Of a stretch of 64,000 bases of DNA, positions 1-9,545 are shown one piece after another. A program made the translations under genes and the position numbers. The notes under the pieces are model-generated. The model made no database searches. It was not told the DNA's origin and was given only the letters and a program-made list of their open reading frames with translations. The stretch spans positions 1 through 64,000 of the forward strand of contig JARBUD010000012.1 of NCBI GenBank assembly GCA_029239875.1, in the 5' to 3' direction. Position 1 is the first letter of the stretch. The number at the start of each line of letters is the position of its first letter. This DNA comes from Xanthobacteraceae bacterium. Lineage in GTDB: Bacteria > Pseudomonadota > Alphaproteobacteria > Rhizobiales > Xanthobacteraceae.

Positions 1-442
1 CGTCCGGCACCGGCGCGAGATTGGCGATGGCGTCGCGCACCAGCACATATTCGGCCTGCGTGCCGTCGATGGTGTTGCCGAACTTCCAGCCGCCCATCGC
101 CTTGAAGCCGTGCTTGGTGCCCGGGCCGTCCTGCGAGCCGCAGCCGCACAGGCACGCATAGGAATGGCCAGAGGGCGTGATGGCGCCGGCGATGACGCGC
201 TGGCCCTCGGTGTAGCCCGCAACCTGCGCGCCGAGCTTCTCGATGACGCCGACCGGCTCGTGGCCGATGGTGAGGCCCTTGGCGACCGGGTACTCGCCCT
301 TGAGGATGTGCACGTCGGTGCCGCAGATCGTCGTGGTGGTGATCCTGATCAGCGCGTCGAGCGGGCCGACGTCGGGGATCGGCTTCTCGTCCAGCACGAT
401 ACGGCCGGGCTCGACGAAGATGGCGGCTTTCATCTTGGGCAT
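1..442 (-). CDS. Zinc-dependent medium-chain alcohol dehydrogenase, N-terminal part (cut by window edge)
   Basis: This is the first 147 residues of a zinc-containing MDR-family alcohol dehydrogenase; the C-terminal catalytic and Rossmann parts lie outside the window. The GroES-like N-terminus shows catalytic zinc ligands in ICGTDVH (Cys40) and GHEPVG (His61, Glu62). The loop that binds structural zinc in many relatives is cysteine-poor here (SGHSYACLCGCG), followed by a GNTIDGTQAEY block typical of secondary-alcohol or broad-substrate bacterial ADHs. The ATG at 442 is supported by an AAGGAG site just upstream. Family is clear; substrate is not. Confidence 0.85.
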   Translation of the reverse strand, partial: MPKMKAAIFVEPGRIVLDEKPIPDVGPLDALIRITTTTICGTDVHILKGEYPVAKGLTIGHEPVGVIEKLGAQVAGYTEGQRVIAGAITPSGHSYACLCGCGSQDGPGTKHGFKAMGGWKFGNTIDGTQAEYVLVRDAIANLAPVPD

Positions 443-531
443 GGGGGGCTCCTTGTTGATCGGGGAACCCTGCCATCATCCGCTCACGCCGCCATGACGT
501 CCATCAAACGCCGGCTGGTCTTTCGGTGCCG

Positions 532-1233
532 TCAGCCAGCGGCGATGCCGCGCTCGGCCATCAGCCGCACCACGGCGGCGCGCAGCTCGGGGATGCCCCA
601 TCCCTCGCGGCTGGAGGTCGGCAAGACGATCGGGAAGGCCGCCGGCCGGCGCAGCAGGCCCGCCTGCGTCGCCTCGACGCGCTGGGCGAGCTCGCCCTTC
701 TTCAGCTGGTCGGCCTTGGTCAGCACCACCGCGTAGGAGACGGCGGCCTTGTCCAGCCCGTCCAGCACCTCGGCGTCGATCGGCTTCAGCCCGTGGCGGG
801 CATCGATCAGCACGAAGACGCGGGCGAGGTTGGCGCGCCCGCGCAGATAGGCGTGGATGGTGGCGGTCCAGGCGTCGACCTTGTCCTTCGGCGCCTTGGC
901 GAAGCCGTAGCCGGGCATGTCGACCAGCGTCAGCTCCGGTCCGAGGCCGAAGAAGATCAGCTCCTGCGTACGCCCCGGCGTCACCGAGGTGCGCGCGAGC
1001 GCCTTGCGGCCGGTCAGCGCGTTGACCAGGCTCGACTTGCCGACGTTGGAGCGGCCGGCGAAGGCGATCTCGATGCCGCGCATCGGCGGCAAGGTGGGGA
1101 TGGTCGGGGCAGCGGAGAGGAAGTTCCAGTCGCCGGCGAACAGCCGGCGGCCCGCCTCGATCTCCTCGGGCGAGAAGGCGGCGGCCGCGCCGCCTTCGTC
1201 CTGCTTGTCGCCGTCCTGCGCGGTCGTTTCCAC
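532..1233 (-). CDS. engB: Ribosome biogenesis GTP-binding protein EngB (YihA/YsxC)
   Basis: A 233-residue TRAFAC-class GTPase needed for 50S subunit assembly. The G1 P-loop GRSNVGKSS is at residues 60-68, a G2 threonine lies in TPGRTQ, G3 is DMPGYGFA and G4 is TKAD, in the family order and spacing. The N-terminus carries an acidic, alanine-rich extension common in alphaproteobacterial EngB. It starts 4 bases after the yidC stop, so it is probably translated from the rpmH-rnpA-yidC-engB message. That gene order is the usual alphaproteobacterial one and supports the assignment. Confidence 0.96.
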   Translation of the reverse strand: METTAQDGDKQDEGGAAAAFSPEEIEAGRRLFAGDWNFLSAAPTIPTLPPMRGIEIAFAGRSNVGKSSLVNALTGRKALARTSVTPGRTQELIFFGLGPELTLVDMPGYGFAKAPKDKVDAWTATIHAYLRGRANLARVFVLIDARHGLKPIDAEVLDGLDKAAVSYAVVLTKADQLKKGELAQRVEATQAGLLRRPAAFPIVLPTSSREGWGIPELRAAVVRLMAERGIAAG

Positions 1234-1237
1234 CGCG

Positions 1238-3064
1238 TCAGCCGGCCTTCGGCTTCTTCTTGAGGCCGAAGGTCTCCTTCACATTGTCCCACAGTTCGAT
1301 CTTCACGCCGTTGCGGCGCATGATGATCGACTGCTGGATCACCGAGAGCGTGTTGTTCCACGCCCAGTAGATGACGAGGCCCGAGGCGAAGGAGCCGAGC
1401 ATGAAGGTGAAGATCAGCGGCATCCAGTCGAAGATCATCTTCTGCGTCGGGTCCGGCGGGGCGGGGTTGAGCTTCATCTGGGCCCACATCGTGATGCCCA
1501 TGATGATCGGCCACACGCCGAGCAGCAGGAAATGGCCGATGACGGGCACCTGGCCCGGATCCCACGGGATGAGGCCGAACAGGTTGAAGATGGTCGTCGG
1601 GTCGGGCGCGGAGAGGTCCTTGATCCAGCCGAAGAACGGCGCGTGCCGCATTTCGATGGTGACGAACAGCACCTTGTAGAGGGCGAAGAAGACCGGGATC
1701 TGGATCAGGATCGGAAGGCAGCCCGCGATCGGGTTGATCTTCTCCTTCTTGTAGATCTCCATCATCTCCTGCTGGAGCTTCACGCGGTCGTCGCCATAGC
1801 GCTCGCGCAGAGCCGTGATCTCCGGCTGCACCGCCTTCATCTTCGCCATGGAGGCGTAGCTCTTGTTGGCGAGCGGGAAGAACACGCCCTTGATCAGCAC
1901 GGTGACGATCAGGATGGCGACGCCGAAATTGCCGACACCCTTGTAGATCCAGTCGATCAGCAGGAAGAGCGGCTTGGTGATGAAATAGAACCAGCCCCAG
2001 TCGATCAGCAGGTCGAAGCGGTCGATGTTGTAGGTGGTCTGGTAGCCGTCGACCACGCGCACTTCCTTGGCGCCGGCGAAGAGGCGACCCTCGGTCGAGG
2101 CCTTGGCGCCCGGCGCCACGCTCACCGCGTCACCGAGGAAGTCGGTCTGGTAGGAGAAGTCGTTGCCGGCCTGCGCGGCGGAGAAGCGCGCCTGCACCTT
2201 CTCCTGGATGCCGGGGATGACGGTCGCCGCCCAGTACTTGTCGGTGATGCCGAGCCAGCCGCCGACGGACGGGAAGGTCTCCGTCTTCCGCTCGGCGATG
2301 TCCTTGTACTTGATCTCGTGCAGCCCGGCTTCCGAGGTCACCCCGATCAGGCCCTCGTGCAGGATGTAGTAGCCGAGCACATGCGGCGTGCCGTGGCGCG
2401 ACACCAGCCCATAGGGGTGCAGCGCCACCGGGGCAGCGCTCGTGTTCTCCACCTCGTCGACGACATGGAACATGTAGTTGGCGTCGATGGAGAGGGTGCG
2501 GCGGAAGACGAGGCCCGCGCCGTTGTCCCAGGTCAGCACCAGCGGCGCCTCGTGGGTGAGCTTGGCGCCCTCGGGGGCGTTCCACAGCGTCTCGGCGTTC
2601 GGCACCGCCACGGTGGAGCCGGCGCCCGGCACCCAGCCGAACTCGGCGTAGAACGGGTTCGGCCCGCCGGAGGGCGAGAGCAGCACGATGATCGGGCTGT
2701 TGGGGTCGACGGTCTCGCGATAATCCTTCAGCGACAGGTCGTCGATGCGCCCGCCCTTCAGCGCCACCGAGCCGATCACCCGCGGCGTGTCGATGACGGC
2801 GCGCGGCGTGCGGGCGAGGGCCTCGGCGCGTGTCAGCGCCTTGGGCGCCGTGGCGGCCGGGGCCGGAGCGGTGGTGCCCGGGGCGGGAGCCACGGTGCCG
2901 GCCTGCCCGGAGGTGTCAGCGCCCTGCTGCTGGGCCTGCTGCTGCGCCGCGTGCTGCTGGCGCTGCTGTTCCATCTGCGGGATGCCGGAGAAGTACTGCC
3001 AGGCGATCAGCACCGCCATCGACAGCACGATGGCGAGGATCATGTTGCGGTTTTCGGTCGTCAT
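1238..3064 (-). CDS. yidC: Membrane protein insertase YidC
   Basis: A 608-residue YidC/Oxa1-type insertase that places proteins in the inner membrane alone or with SecYEG. An N-terminal anchor (residues about 7-25) is followed by a Gln/Ala/Pro-rich linker, then the large periplasmic beta-sandwich domain (about 70-345). The conserved five-helix insertase core comes next; it includes an FPLANKSY motif and a charged cytoplasmic hairpin. The ending is basic, as usual. The ATG overlaps the rnpA stop by 4 bases (ATGA), indicating translational coupling. Length and domain order match Gram-negative YidC. Confidence 0.97.
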   Translation of the reverse strand: MTTENRNMILAIVLSMAVLIAWQYFSGIPQMEQQRQQHAAQQQAQQQGADTSGQAGTVAPAPGTTAPAPAATAPKALTRAEALARTPRAVIDTPRVIGSVALKGGRIDDLSLKDYRETVDPNSPIIVLLSPSGGPNPFYAEFGWVPGAGSTVAVPNAETLWNAPEGAKLTHEAPLVLTWDNGAGLVFRRTLSIDANYMFHVVDEVENTSAAPVALHPYGLVSRHGTPHVLGYYILHEGLIGVTSEAGLHEIKYKDIAERKTETFPSVGGWLGITDKYWAATVIPGIQEKVQARFSAAQAGNDFSYQTDFLGDAVSVAPGAKASTEGRLFAGAKEVRVVDGYQTTYNIDRFDLLIDWGWFYFITKPLFLLIDWIYKGVGNFGVAILIVTVLIKGVFFPLANKSYASMAKMKAVQPEITALRERYGDDRVKLQQEMMEIYKKEKINPIAGCLPILIQIPVFFALYKVLFVTIEMRHAPFFGWIKDLSAPDPTTIFNLFGLIPWDPGQVPVIGHFLLLGVWPIIMGITMWAQMKLNPAPPDPTQKMIFDWMPLIFTFMLGSFASGLVIYWAWNNTLSVIQQSIIMRRNGVKIELWDNVKETFGLKKKPKAG

Positions 3065-3462
3065 GGCAGCGTGTCTCCGTCGGCGCGCGCTGTCGGCTGC
3101 GCGGCGCTGTCGCGCGGCGCGGCCTTCGGCGGACGCCGGCCTGAATGAAGCCGGGCGATGCCCCGCTCAATGTCCTTTACGAGATCGGCGAAGGGCGCGC
3201 CCAGTGCGGCGCGGCGGGCGACGATCACATAGTCGAAACCGTCCTTGCCCGCGCGCGGCAGGGCGTCGCGCACGGCGGCGCGCAGGCGCCGGCGAATGCG
3301 GTTCCGCTCGACGGCATTGCCGTGCTTCTTGGTGACGGTGAGCCCGATGCGGGGCGGAGTGTCGTCGGCGCGGTCACGGCCCTGCAGAAGCAACGGGCCG
3401 GCATTGGCGCGCAGCCCGGAGGCTGCGGCCAGAAAATCCTTGCGCTTGACGATCCGGTGCAT
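3061..3462 (-). CDS. rnpA: Ribonuclease P protein component
   Basis: A 133-residue basic protein that binds RNase P RNA and helps mature tRNA 5' ends. The signature [19 protein letters not shown] is intact, preceded by the GLTVTKK strand. After the RnpA fold (about residues 1-110) there is a proline/alanine-rich tail of some 25 residues with no recognisable function. It lies between rpmH (65-bp gap) and yidC (4-bp overlap). No good Shine-Dalgarno is placed immediately before the ATG; the nearest purine stretch, GAGGA, is about 14 bases away. Confidence 0.96.
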   Translation of the reverse strand: MHRIVKRKDFLAAASGLRANAGPLLLQGRDRADDTPPRIGLTVTKKHGNAVERNRIRRRLRAAVRDALPRAGKDGFDYVIVARRAALGAPFADLVKDIERGIARLHSGRRPPKAAPRDSAAQPTARADGDTLP

Positions 3463-3527
3463 GGCGGGGCGCCGATCCTCAGGCAGCAGGGCGGCGCGCC
3501 CCAGCCATGTGGGGCTGAAGGGCGGTC

Positions 3528-3662
3528 TCAGGCCGACAGGCGCTTGCGACCATGAGCCCGGCGGGCGTTGATGATCTTGCGGCCGTTGCGGGTCGCCATG
3601 CGCGCACGGAAGCCGTGCCGACGGGCGCGCACGAGCTTGCTCGGTTGATAAGTGCGCTTCAC
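3528..3662 (-). CDS. rpmH: 50S ribosomal protein L34
   Basis: A 44-residue protein, complete L34, rich in Arg/Lys/His with the family N-terminus KRTYQPSK and ending KRLSA. The initiation codon is GTG at 3662; a GGAGATAG Shine-Dalgarno sits 5-8 bases before it, and longer upstream readings have no support. First gene of the rpmH-rnpA-yidC-engB unit, driven by the promoter at 3803-3831. Confidence 0.97.
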   Translation of the reverse strand: MKRTYQPSKLVRARRHGFRARMATRNGRKIINARRAHGRKRLSA

Positions 3663-3802
3663 GGGTCTATCTCCGCTCGTTTCGTCATCGCTGCCCGGAC
3701 CGGATGCTCCCCGACCTCCGGAAGGCCACGAAACCAGTCGCGGCGACAAGCGGACATGCGGGGGGCAACCCGACCGCGAAGGGCAGCCGTGGTTGGAGCC
3801 GG

Positions 3803-3831
3803 CTTATAGGGGGGGTGTGCGCCCAAGTCAA
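3803..3831 (-). promoter_or_regulatory. Sigma-70 type promoter of rpmH
   Basis: On the minus strand TTGACT (3831-3826) and TATAAG (3808-3803) are separated by exactly 17 bases. This is close to the vegetative consensus, and it would give an rpmH leader of about 135 nt. It is the strongest housekeeping promoter I saw in the window. Confidence 0.8.
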
Positions 3832-4110
3832 CTTGGGAGAGGCGGGTTGTCGAGGGCTTTCGGCATCGGCGCACGAGGCATGATCGGGCAAGGGCGGATG
3901 GAGGGCCGATCTTTGTATCGTGCGCGCCCCTCTGGCACTCGCAGCGGATCGACATACATGGAATGAGGGGCAGGCTGGGACGACCCGCGCGGACAATGCG
4001 CGCATATTGCTCACGCAGCGTCGTTTCCATGCCGTATTCGTTGGTTCGGATAGGGAATCAGCCTCGGGTCCCATCCTTGCGAGGACGGACCCCGGCGTAG
4101 ACGGGGTGCG
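3832..4110. other. Intergenic region upstream of the sensor kinase
   Basis: Together with the rpmH leader this makes 448 bases without a gene. I see no convincing ORF or RNA gene. The part before 4111 is GC-rich and should hold the kinase promoter, but no clear -35/-10 pair stands out. Confidence 0.4.
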
Positions 4111-5679
4111 ATGAAGAAGCGTTCGGGAGCCGGAAGTCAGGCCGTCGCCTTGCCCGCCGCCGCGGCGGGCATCGGCGAACTGCGCCTGCATGCTGGTGCT
4201 CCGGAAGTGACGGCCGAGACCGCCGCCGCCACGTCGCCGAAGCCGCCGCGCCATCTCGGCCTGTCCGGCAAGCTGCTCGCCTTCACCCTCGCCTTCGTGC
4301 TGCTCGCCGAGGTGCTGATTCTCGTACCGGCGGTCGCCGCCTTCCGCCTCAACTGGCTGTCCGATCGGCTCGCCGGCGCCCGCACCGCGGCCCTCGTGCT
4401 CGATGCCGCACCGGACGGCATGATCTCGCCGCAGCTGACCCAGGAATTGCTGCGCAGCGTCGGCGCCATCACCGTCGCCCTGAAGCGCGACGATACGCGC
4501 CGCCTGCTCGCCTCGACCGACATGCCGCCGGAGGTCGACCACCATGCCGACGTGCGCGACGTCGGCCCCTGGCAGGCGGTGTCGGAGGCCTTCGAGACGC
4601 TGGTCGCCGGCGACGGGCGGGTGATCCGCGCCGTCGGCACGCCGCCGCGCGGTGACGGCTTCGTCGAGATCGTCATCAACGAGACGCCGCTGCGCAAGGC
4701 GATGCTGCGCTTCACCGGCAACCTGCTGCTGGTCTCGCTGGTGATCGCCGCGCTGACCGGCGCGCTGGTCTATCTCGGCCTCGCCTGGATGTTCGTGCGG
4801 CCGATGCGCCGGCTCACGCAGCGGATGGTCGCCTTCCGCGCGGACCCCTCGCATCCGGTGCCTGAGGTCGAGACGGACGGCCGCATGGACGAGATCGGCC
4901 AGGCCGAGCGCGAGCTCACCGCCATGCAGTTGCAGATCGCCGAGACGCTGCAGCAGAAGAGCCATCTTGCCGCCCTCGGCCTCGCCGTGTCGAAGATCAA
5001 CCATGATCTGCGCAACCTGCTGGCCTCGGTGCAGCTGATCTCCGACCGCCTCGCCGACATACGCGATCCGGCCGTGCAGCGTTTCGCCCCCAAACTCGAA
5101 GCCGCGCTCGACCGCGCCATCGCCTATTGCGAGCACACGCTGGCCTATGGGAAGGCGCAGGAGCCGGCGCCGGAGCGGCGCATGGTGCCGCTCGCGCCGC
5201 TGGTGGCCGAGGTGCGCGACACGCTCGGCCTCGGCCCCGACGAGTCGCAGGGGATCGGCTTCGTCGAATCGGTCGACCGCGAACTGGAGGTCGATGCCGA
5301 CCCCGACCAGCTGTTCCGCGTGCTGCTGAACCTCTGCCGCAATGCGGTCGAGGCGCTTTCTGCCCGGACGCCGAACGAACCCTCGCGCGACCAGATCCGC
5401 GTCACCGGCCGGCGCGAGGGCGCCATCGTTGTCATCGAGGTGGCCGATACCGGCCCCGGCGTGCCCGAGCGCGCCCGCGCGCATCTGTTCGAGGCCTTCC
5501 AGGGTTCGGCGCGGCGCGGCGGCACCGGGCTCGGCCTCGCCATCGCCGCCGAGCTGATGCACGCCCATGGCGGCGACATTCAGCTCGTGCCCGGCACCAT
5601 CGGCGCCACCTTCCAATTGCGCGTGCCCGACCGCCCGGTCGACCTCGAGGCGCACCGTGCCATGCGTCAGCATGGGTGA
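4111..5679 (+). CDS. Membrane sensor histidine kinase (HAMP-HisKA-HATPase)
   Basis: A 522-residue two-component sensor kinase. After a roughly 50-residue Ala-rich N-terminal region there is a transmembrane segment (about 55-78), a periplasmic domain of some 120 residues, a second membrane helix (about 203-228), a HAMP linker, and a HisKA segment in which His298 of KINHDLRN is the likely phosphoacceptor. The ATPase domain has an N box (LLNLCRNAVEAL), G1 (DTGPGVP) and G2 (GGTGLGLAIA). No response regulator gene adjoins it, so it is an orphan or its partner is elsewhere. The next gene starts inside its last codons. Confidence 0.9.
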   Translation: MKKRSGAGSQAVALPAAAAGIGELRLHAGAPEVTAETAAATSPKPPRHLGLSGKLLAFTLAFVLLAEVLILVPAVAAFRLNWLSDRLAGARTAALVLDAAPDGMISPQLTQELLRSVGAITVALKRDDTRRLLASTDMPPEVDHHADVRDVGPWQAVSEAFETLVAGDGRVIRAVGTPPRGDGFVEIVINETPLRKAMLRFTGNLLLVSLVIAALTGALVYLGLAWMFVRPMRRLTQRMVAFRADPSHPVPEVETDGRMDEIGQAERELTAMQLQIAETLQQKSHLAALGLAVSKINHDLRNLLASVQLISDRLADIRDPAVQRFAPKLEAALDRAIAYCEHTLAYGKAQEPAPERRMVPLAPLVAEVRDTLGLGPDESQGIGFVESVDRELEVDADPDQLFRVLLNLCRNAVEALSARTPNEPSRDQIRVTGRREGAIVVIEVADTGPGVPERARAHLFEAFQGSARRGGTGLGLAIAAELMHAHGGDIQLVPGTIGATFQLRVPDRPVDLEAHRAMRQHG

Positions 5680-6952
5680 GCGCAAGGGGGAGGGCAGGGC
5701 GACCGGGCGCTGGTTCTGGGCCGGCGTCGCGCCACTTTTCGTCCTCCTCATGATCCATCCCGTCATGGCCTCGGACGTCACCGTCTCCGGCCGGCAGGTC
5801 CTCGTCGACGGCCGCCCCTTCCAACTGCGCGGCGCCACCGGTGACGGCCCGCTGCCCATGCTCGCCACCCTCGGCGCCACCACTGTGCGCACCTATGGCG
5901 AGGACCCCGGCCCGACGCTCGACGCGGCGGAGAAGGCCGGGCTGAAGGTGATCGTCGGCCTGTGGGTCGGCCAGCCGCGGCAGGGCGCCGACTATGGCGA
6001 CCGCGCCTTCGTCGAGCGCCAGCTCACTGAGCTGCAGGCGCTGGTGGAGAAGTACAAGGGCCACCCCGCGCTGCTGATGTGGGGCATAGGCAATGAGGTC
6101 GAGGTCGATCTCGCCGACGATTCCACCGTCTGGCCGGCGGTCGAGGAGGTGGCGGCGATGGTCCGCCGCGTCGATCCCGCCCATCCGACGCTGGGCGTGC
6201 TGGCCGAGACCGGCAGCGACAAGGTGAAGAAGCTGATGGCGCAGGCGCCGAGCGTCCAGGTGCTCGGCCTCAACTCCTATGGCGATGCGCTCTATTCCGC
6301 CGCCTCGCGCGCCCGCGCGCAGGGCTGGGAAGGACCCATCGTGATCACCGAGCTGGGCGCGGTGGGTCAGTGGCAGGCGGCGCAGGCGCCCTGGGGCGCG
6401 CCGTTCGAGCCGAGCTCGACGCAGAAGGCGATCCAGCTGCGCCGCTACCTGAAGGCGCTGGAGGGCGAGGAGGTCGGCACCATCGTCTTCCTCTGGGGCT
6501 CCAAGCAGGAGGTGACACCGACCTGGCACAGCCTGCTGTTGCCGGACGGCGTGTGGCTGGAGGCCAAGGAGGCGATGGCCGAGGCCTGGGGTGGGCAGGC
6601 GCCGGCGGAGAATCATGCTCCGCGCATCGGCTATCTGCGGGTGGCCGACGACCCCAGCGCTCCTTTCGCCGTTTGGCCGGCGGGCGACGAGGGCTCGTTC
6701 ACGCTCGACGCCGTCGACCCCGATGGCGACATGCTGGAGGCGCGCTGGTCGGTCATGGCCGAGAGCACGGCGCGCAGCGTCGGCGGCGATCCGGAAGCCG
6801 CGCCGCGTGCGTTCCCCGAGGCGGTGCGGCAGAGCGGGCCGACCGGCGCGCGCATCTCCGGCCTGCCGGCGGGCCGCTACCGCGTCTTCGTCGAGGTGCA
6901 TGACGGCCGCGGCGCGGCGGCCACGGCGAACATGCCGTTCGAAGTGCGGTAG
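5672..6952 (+). CDS. Secreted clan GH-A glycoside hydrolase-like protein with C-terminal Ig/cadherin-like domain
   Basis: A 426-residue protein with an N-terminal membrane/signal segment ending near VMASD. The TIM-barrel part shows the clan GH-A pair: acid/base Glu142 in MWGIGNE and candidate nucleophile Glu227 in IVITELG. This resembles GH2/GH5-type or beta-1,3-glucanosyl enzymes. After about residue 335 a separate beta-rich domain contains DAVDPDGD, like cadherin/PKD modules of cell-surface proteins. The ATG at 5672 overlaps the kinase stop, implying translational coupling with the sensor. A longer upstream start would lie entirely within the kinase gene. Substrate cannot be read from sequence; an exopolysaccharide or beta-glucan is plausible. 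Confidence 0.75.
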   Translation: MGERKGEGRATGRWFWAGVAPLFVLLMIHPVMASDVTVSGRQVLVDGRPFQLRGATGDGPLPMLATLGATTVRTYGEDPGPTLDAAEKAGLKVIVGLWVGQPRQGADYGDRAFVERQLTELQALVEKYKGHPALLMWGIGNEVEVDLADDSTVWPAVEEVAAMVRRVDPAHPTLGVLAETGSDKVKKLMAQAPSVQVLGLNSYGDALYSAASRARAQGWEGPIVITELGAVGQWQAAQAPWGAPFEPSSTQKAIQLRRYLKALEGEEVGTIVFLWGSKQEVTPTWHSLLLPDGVWLEAKEAMAEAWGGQAPAENHAPRIGYLRVADDPSAPFAVWPAGDEGSFTLDAVDPDGDMLEARWSVMAESTARSVGGDPEAAPRAFPEAVRQSGPTGARISGLPAGRYRVFVEVHDGRGAAATANMPFEVR

Positions 6953-7176
6953 GTTTTCGCGGGCGCTGCCTCCCCGTCACGCGCGCATGTCGGTTGTGGG
7001 CCCCGGCCGACCGGGGCGCGGGCGCAGCCTGTGGAAAGCCGGCGCCATTTCATGGCGTTGTCCCGATGCGGTTCAGTGATGTCTTGCATTGCGCGTCGAA
7101 ACGGGGTAGCTGACGGGCCCTCGCGACGGCCATCCCCGCCGCGATGACAGGCCTCCCGCTCCGCGGATCAGGCCGG

Positions 7177-7253
7177 GCGCCCGTAGCTCAGCTGGATAGA
7201 GCACCAGACTACGAATCTGGGGGTCAGGAGTTCGAATCTCTTCGGGCGCGCCA
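7177..7253 (+). tRNA. tRNA-Arg (anticodon ACG)
   Basis: A 77-nt cloverleaf with acceptor pairs GCGCCCG/CGGGCGC, D-arm GCTC...GAGC, anticodon stem CCAGA/TCTGG with loop CTACGAA (anticodon ACG), T-arm containing GTTCGAATC, discriminator G and an encoded CCA at 7251-7253. tRNA-Arg genes are frequent integration sites for genomic islands. Confidence 0.97.
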
Positions 7254-7280
7254 TATTTTGAATGACTTAGCTGGATTTGA

Positions 7281-7311
7281 CCGTTTCAATCTTCTCTTCT
7301 GAAACGGTTTT
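7281..7311 (+). terminator. Rho-independent terminator after tRNA-Arg
   Basis: An 8-bp stem CCGTTTCA/TGAAACGG (7281-7288 with 7300-7307), 11-nt loop, followed directly by TTTT. It lies 28 bases beyond the tRNA CCA end. Confidence 0.8.
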
Positions 7312-7634
7312 CGTGGTCCGGTGTGCCTCTCCCGCATTCCGTTCGCGACGGCACGCCGTGATTTCGATATCCTCTGGCTGCAATCGCGAGGGCAGGGCTT
7401 AGGGCGCCTGCCCTTTTCAGTCCTGCTAATGTGCAGTCGCATCGTCCGTGCGCCTGATCCGGCCTTCTGCGGACGCTCCGGAAGGGCGAAAACTCCGACC
7501 GGCGACGAGCTCTCCGCGCTGGAGGCGGAGTTGCGCGTGGACCTGCTTGCCATCGCCGAACGTCTGACGGCCGGCGATGTCGCCGGCGCGGCGACGGAAC
7601 TGCGACGACCCGGCTATCGCTTCGCTCCGAACGA
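7312..7634. other. Gap between tRNA terminator and FAD monooxygenase gene
   Basis: No gene recognised. A short plus-strand reading near 7490-7668 gives helical, Ala/Glu-rich protein-like sequence (LLAIAERLTAGDVAG) but matches nothing I know, lacks a good start signal and runs into the next gene's 3' end. It may be debris at an island boundary. Confidence 0.35.
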
Positions 7635-8750
7635 TCAGGCCAACGAGCGGCCAAGCCTCTGTCCATAGGCGACGATGTTGGCTCCCACGGGAGCCCGTGC
7701 CGCCTCATATGCCATAAGGGCCTTGTCCATGTCCGAGGTCGATACCATGGCATCGCGCAAGGCGAAGGCGTCGCCGGCCGCCTTGGCGACGCCCATGGCG
7801 GTATGAGGTCGGGCGACGAAAGCCGCATCGCCCATGAGCGCGACGCGGCCCGCCACCATCCGCGGCGGCACGTAGTCGTAGACGGCATGGATGAAGGGAC
7901 GGGACTCTGCGGCCACTGCGGCGGCAAAGGAGGGCGGCAGCAGTTGATCGGCGTCGGCGCGCATGACGGAGATCATCTCCGGCCGAACCCGGCCTGGCGC
8001 CAGCGAAAAGGGTCGCCGCTCACCGTCGATGTCGGTCAGAACCTCATCGAGTTCTGCCGGGGTGAAGCGCCGATACCAGACCCAGTTGTAGCGGCGGCGG
8101 CCTTCGGCGATCGAACCGTCGGCCCCGGGCACGAGATAGCCGAGAATGTGGGAGCCGGACATTTCGAAGAAGGAGAAGCGCTCGAAGAGCTGGTCCGCGG
8201 CGATCTTGGGTACCCGCTCCTCGGGCACAAGGCCGCGCCAGATCGCATAGCCGACATAGCGCGGCCGGGAATCGGGACCCGCGACCGCCTCTCGCACGAC
8301 CGAGCCGATGCCGTCGGCGCCAATTACCAGCTCGGCATGCTCCTCGCGGCCATCGGCATAGATTACGCGCGCGCCACCGGCTTCCGGCATCACTTCCATT
8401 GCACGCCGGTCTAGATGGTATCGTGGGCCGGGCAGCAGATCGCGGAAGGTGCGAAAGAGCACATCCCACGAGAATTGCGTTTGGGGCATATGCTGCCGAT
8501 GGATGATCGTGCCTTTCCTGTCGAGATAGATGCGCTCCTGTGCCGTCACGCCAAATCGGGCGACATGCTCGATGCCCACCTCGCGCAGCATGTCGAACAC
8601 CTCATGCTGCGCGACGATCCCCGCGCCCCGCCCTTCCAGTCCATGAACGGAGCGTTCGGTCACGACAACGTCGAAGCCGGCGCGTTCCAGGAGCACGGCG
8701 GCGAACAGGCCGCCGACCGAACCGCCGACGATGAGAATTTTCCCAGCCAT
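7635..8750 (-). CDS. FAD-dependent aromatic monooxygenase (class A flavoprotein hydroxylase)
   Basis: A 371-residue member of the PHBH-fold hydroxylases. The N-terminal dinucleotide motif is GGSVGGLFAAVLL (residues about 9-21), the mid-protein motif includes IGADGIGS, and the second FAD motif is ALMGDAAF with a following HTAMGVAKAAGDA. The overall pattern resembles 2,6-dihydroxypyridine 3-hydroxylase and related N-heterocycle or phenol hydroxylases, but the substrate is not fixed by sequence. It lies 18 bases after the SDR gene on the same strand, so the two probably form an operon acting on one compound. Confidence 0.8.
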   Translation of the reverse strand: MAGKILIVGGSVGGLFAAVLLERAGFDVVVTERSVHGLEGRGAGIVAQHEVFDMLREVGIEHVARFGVTAQERIYLDRKGTIIHRQHMPQTQFSWDVLFRTFRDLLPGPRYHLDRRAMEVMPEAGGARVIYADGREEHAELVIGADGIGSVVREAVAGPDSRPRYVGYAIWRGLVPEERVPKIAADQLFERFSFFEMSGSHILGYLVPGADGSIAEGRRRYNWVWYRRFTPAELDEVLTDIDGERRPFSLAPGRVRPEMISVMRADADQLLPPSFAAAVAAESRPFIHAVYDYVPPRMVAGRVALMGDAAFVARPHTAMGVAKAAGDAFALRDAMVSTSDMDKALMAYEAARAPVGANIVAYGQRLGRSLA

Positions 8751-8768
8751 TTCCGGTCCAGCCGAATG

Positions 8769-9545
8769 TCAGACGATGAAGTCGATCACGCCGCCATCGA
8801 CACGTAGCGCCGCGCCGGTGGTGGCGGAGGCAAGCGGCGACGCGAGATAGACCGCCATGTTCGCCACCTCCTCTGCGCTTGCCAGACGGCCAAGGATCGA
8901 GGAGGGCCTGTGCGCCTTCACGAAGTCGGCGCCGGCTTCCTCCGGCGTCTTGCCCGCGGCGATCTCCTCTTTCAGCATTTCCCTCACGCCTTCCGAGAGG
9001 GTCGGGCCCGGCAGGATCGAATTGACGGTGACGCCGGTGCCGGCCATGCGCTTGGCGAGGCCCCGGGCGAGCGAGACATCCGCCGTCTTGCTGACCCCGT
9101 AATGAATCATCTCGACCGGAATGTTGAAGGCGGATTCCGAGCCGACGAACAGCATGCGACCCCAGCCCCGTGCCGCCATCTTCGGCAGATAGACGCGCGC
9201 GAGGCGCACGCCGGACATGACGTTGACCTGCCAGTGCCGCTCCCACGTCTCGTCGGGCGTTTCGAAGAAGTCGGACGGCTGGAAGATGCCCAGATTGTTC
9301 ACGACGATATCGAAGGCGGATTCCACGGCGATCAGTTCGCTCGTGCCTTCCGGCGTGCCGAGATCGATGGCACGCCCGCGCGCCGCTCCGCCAAGGCGCG
9401 AGACGGCCGCGTCCACCTTCGCCTGCGTTCGCCCGTTCACGACGACCTGTGCTCCCGCAGCGTGCAGGCCCTCGGCGATCGCGAACCCGATGCCCTCCGT
9501 CGAACCTGTGACGAGAGCCGATTTGCCGGAAAGATCGATCTGCAT
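8769..9545 (-). CDS. Short-chain dehydrogenase/reductase
   Basis: A 258-residue classical SDR. It has the cofactor motif TGSTEGIGFAIA, the NNLG motif after strand 4, the catalytic YGVSK (Tyr and Lys) and a C-terminal LRVDGGVID typical of FabG-like enzymes. The start at 9545 (MQIDLSGK) is preferred over one 11 codons upstream because AAAGGAC lies 7-8 bases before it and the family begins there. It is upstream of and co-directional with the FAD monooxygenase. Confidence 0.85.
   Translation of the reverse strand: MQIDLSGKSALVTGSTEGIGFAIAEGLHAAGAQVVVNGRTQAKVDAAVSRLGGAARGRAIDLGTPEGTSELIAVESAFDIVVNNLGIFQPSDFFETPDETWERHWQVNVMSGVRLARVYLPKMAARGWGRMLFVGSESAFNIPVEMIHYGVSKTADVSLARGLAKRMAGTGVTVNSILPGPTLSEGVREMLKEEIAAGKTPEEAGADFVKAHRPSSILGRLASAEEVANMAVYLASPLASATTGAALRVDGGVIDFIV

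Noticed and set aside
917..3148. 743-codon frame opposite engB/yidC and other long frames such as 3685-5892
   Set aside because: Shadow frames of very GC-rich real genes; repetitive His/Arg/Asp-rich translations with no domain pattern.
7224..7553. Minus-strand frame overlapping the tRNA-Arg (ends RARRDSNS)
   Set aside because: Typical artefact of translating a tRNA region; no start signal and no homology pattern.
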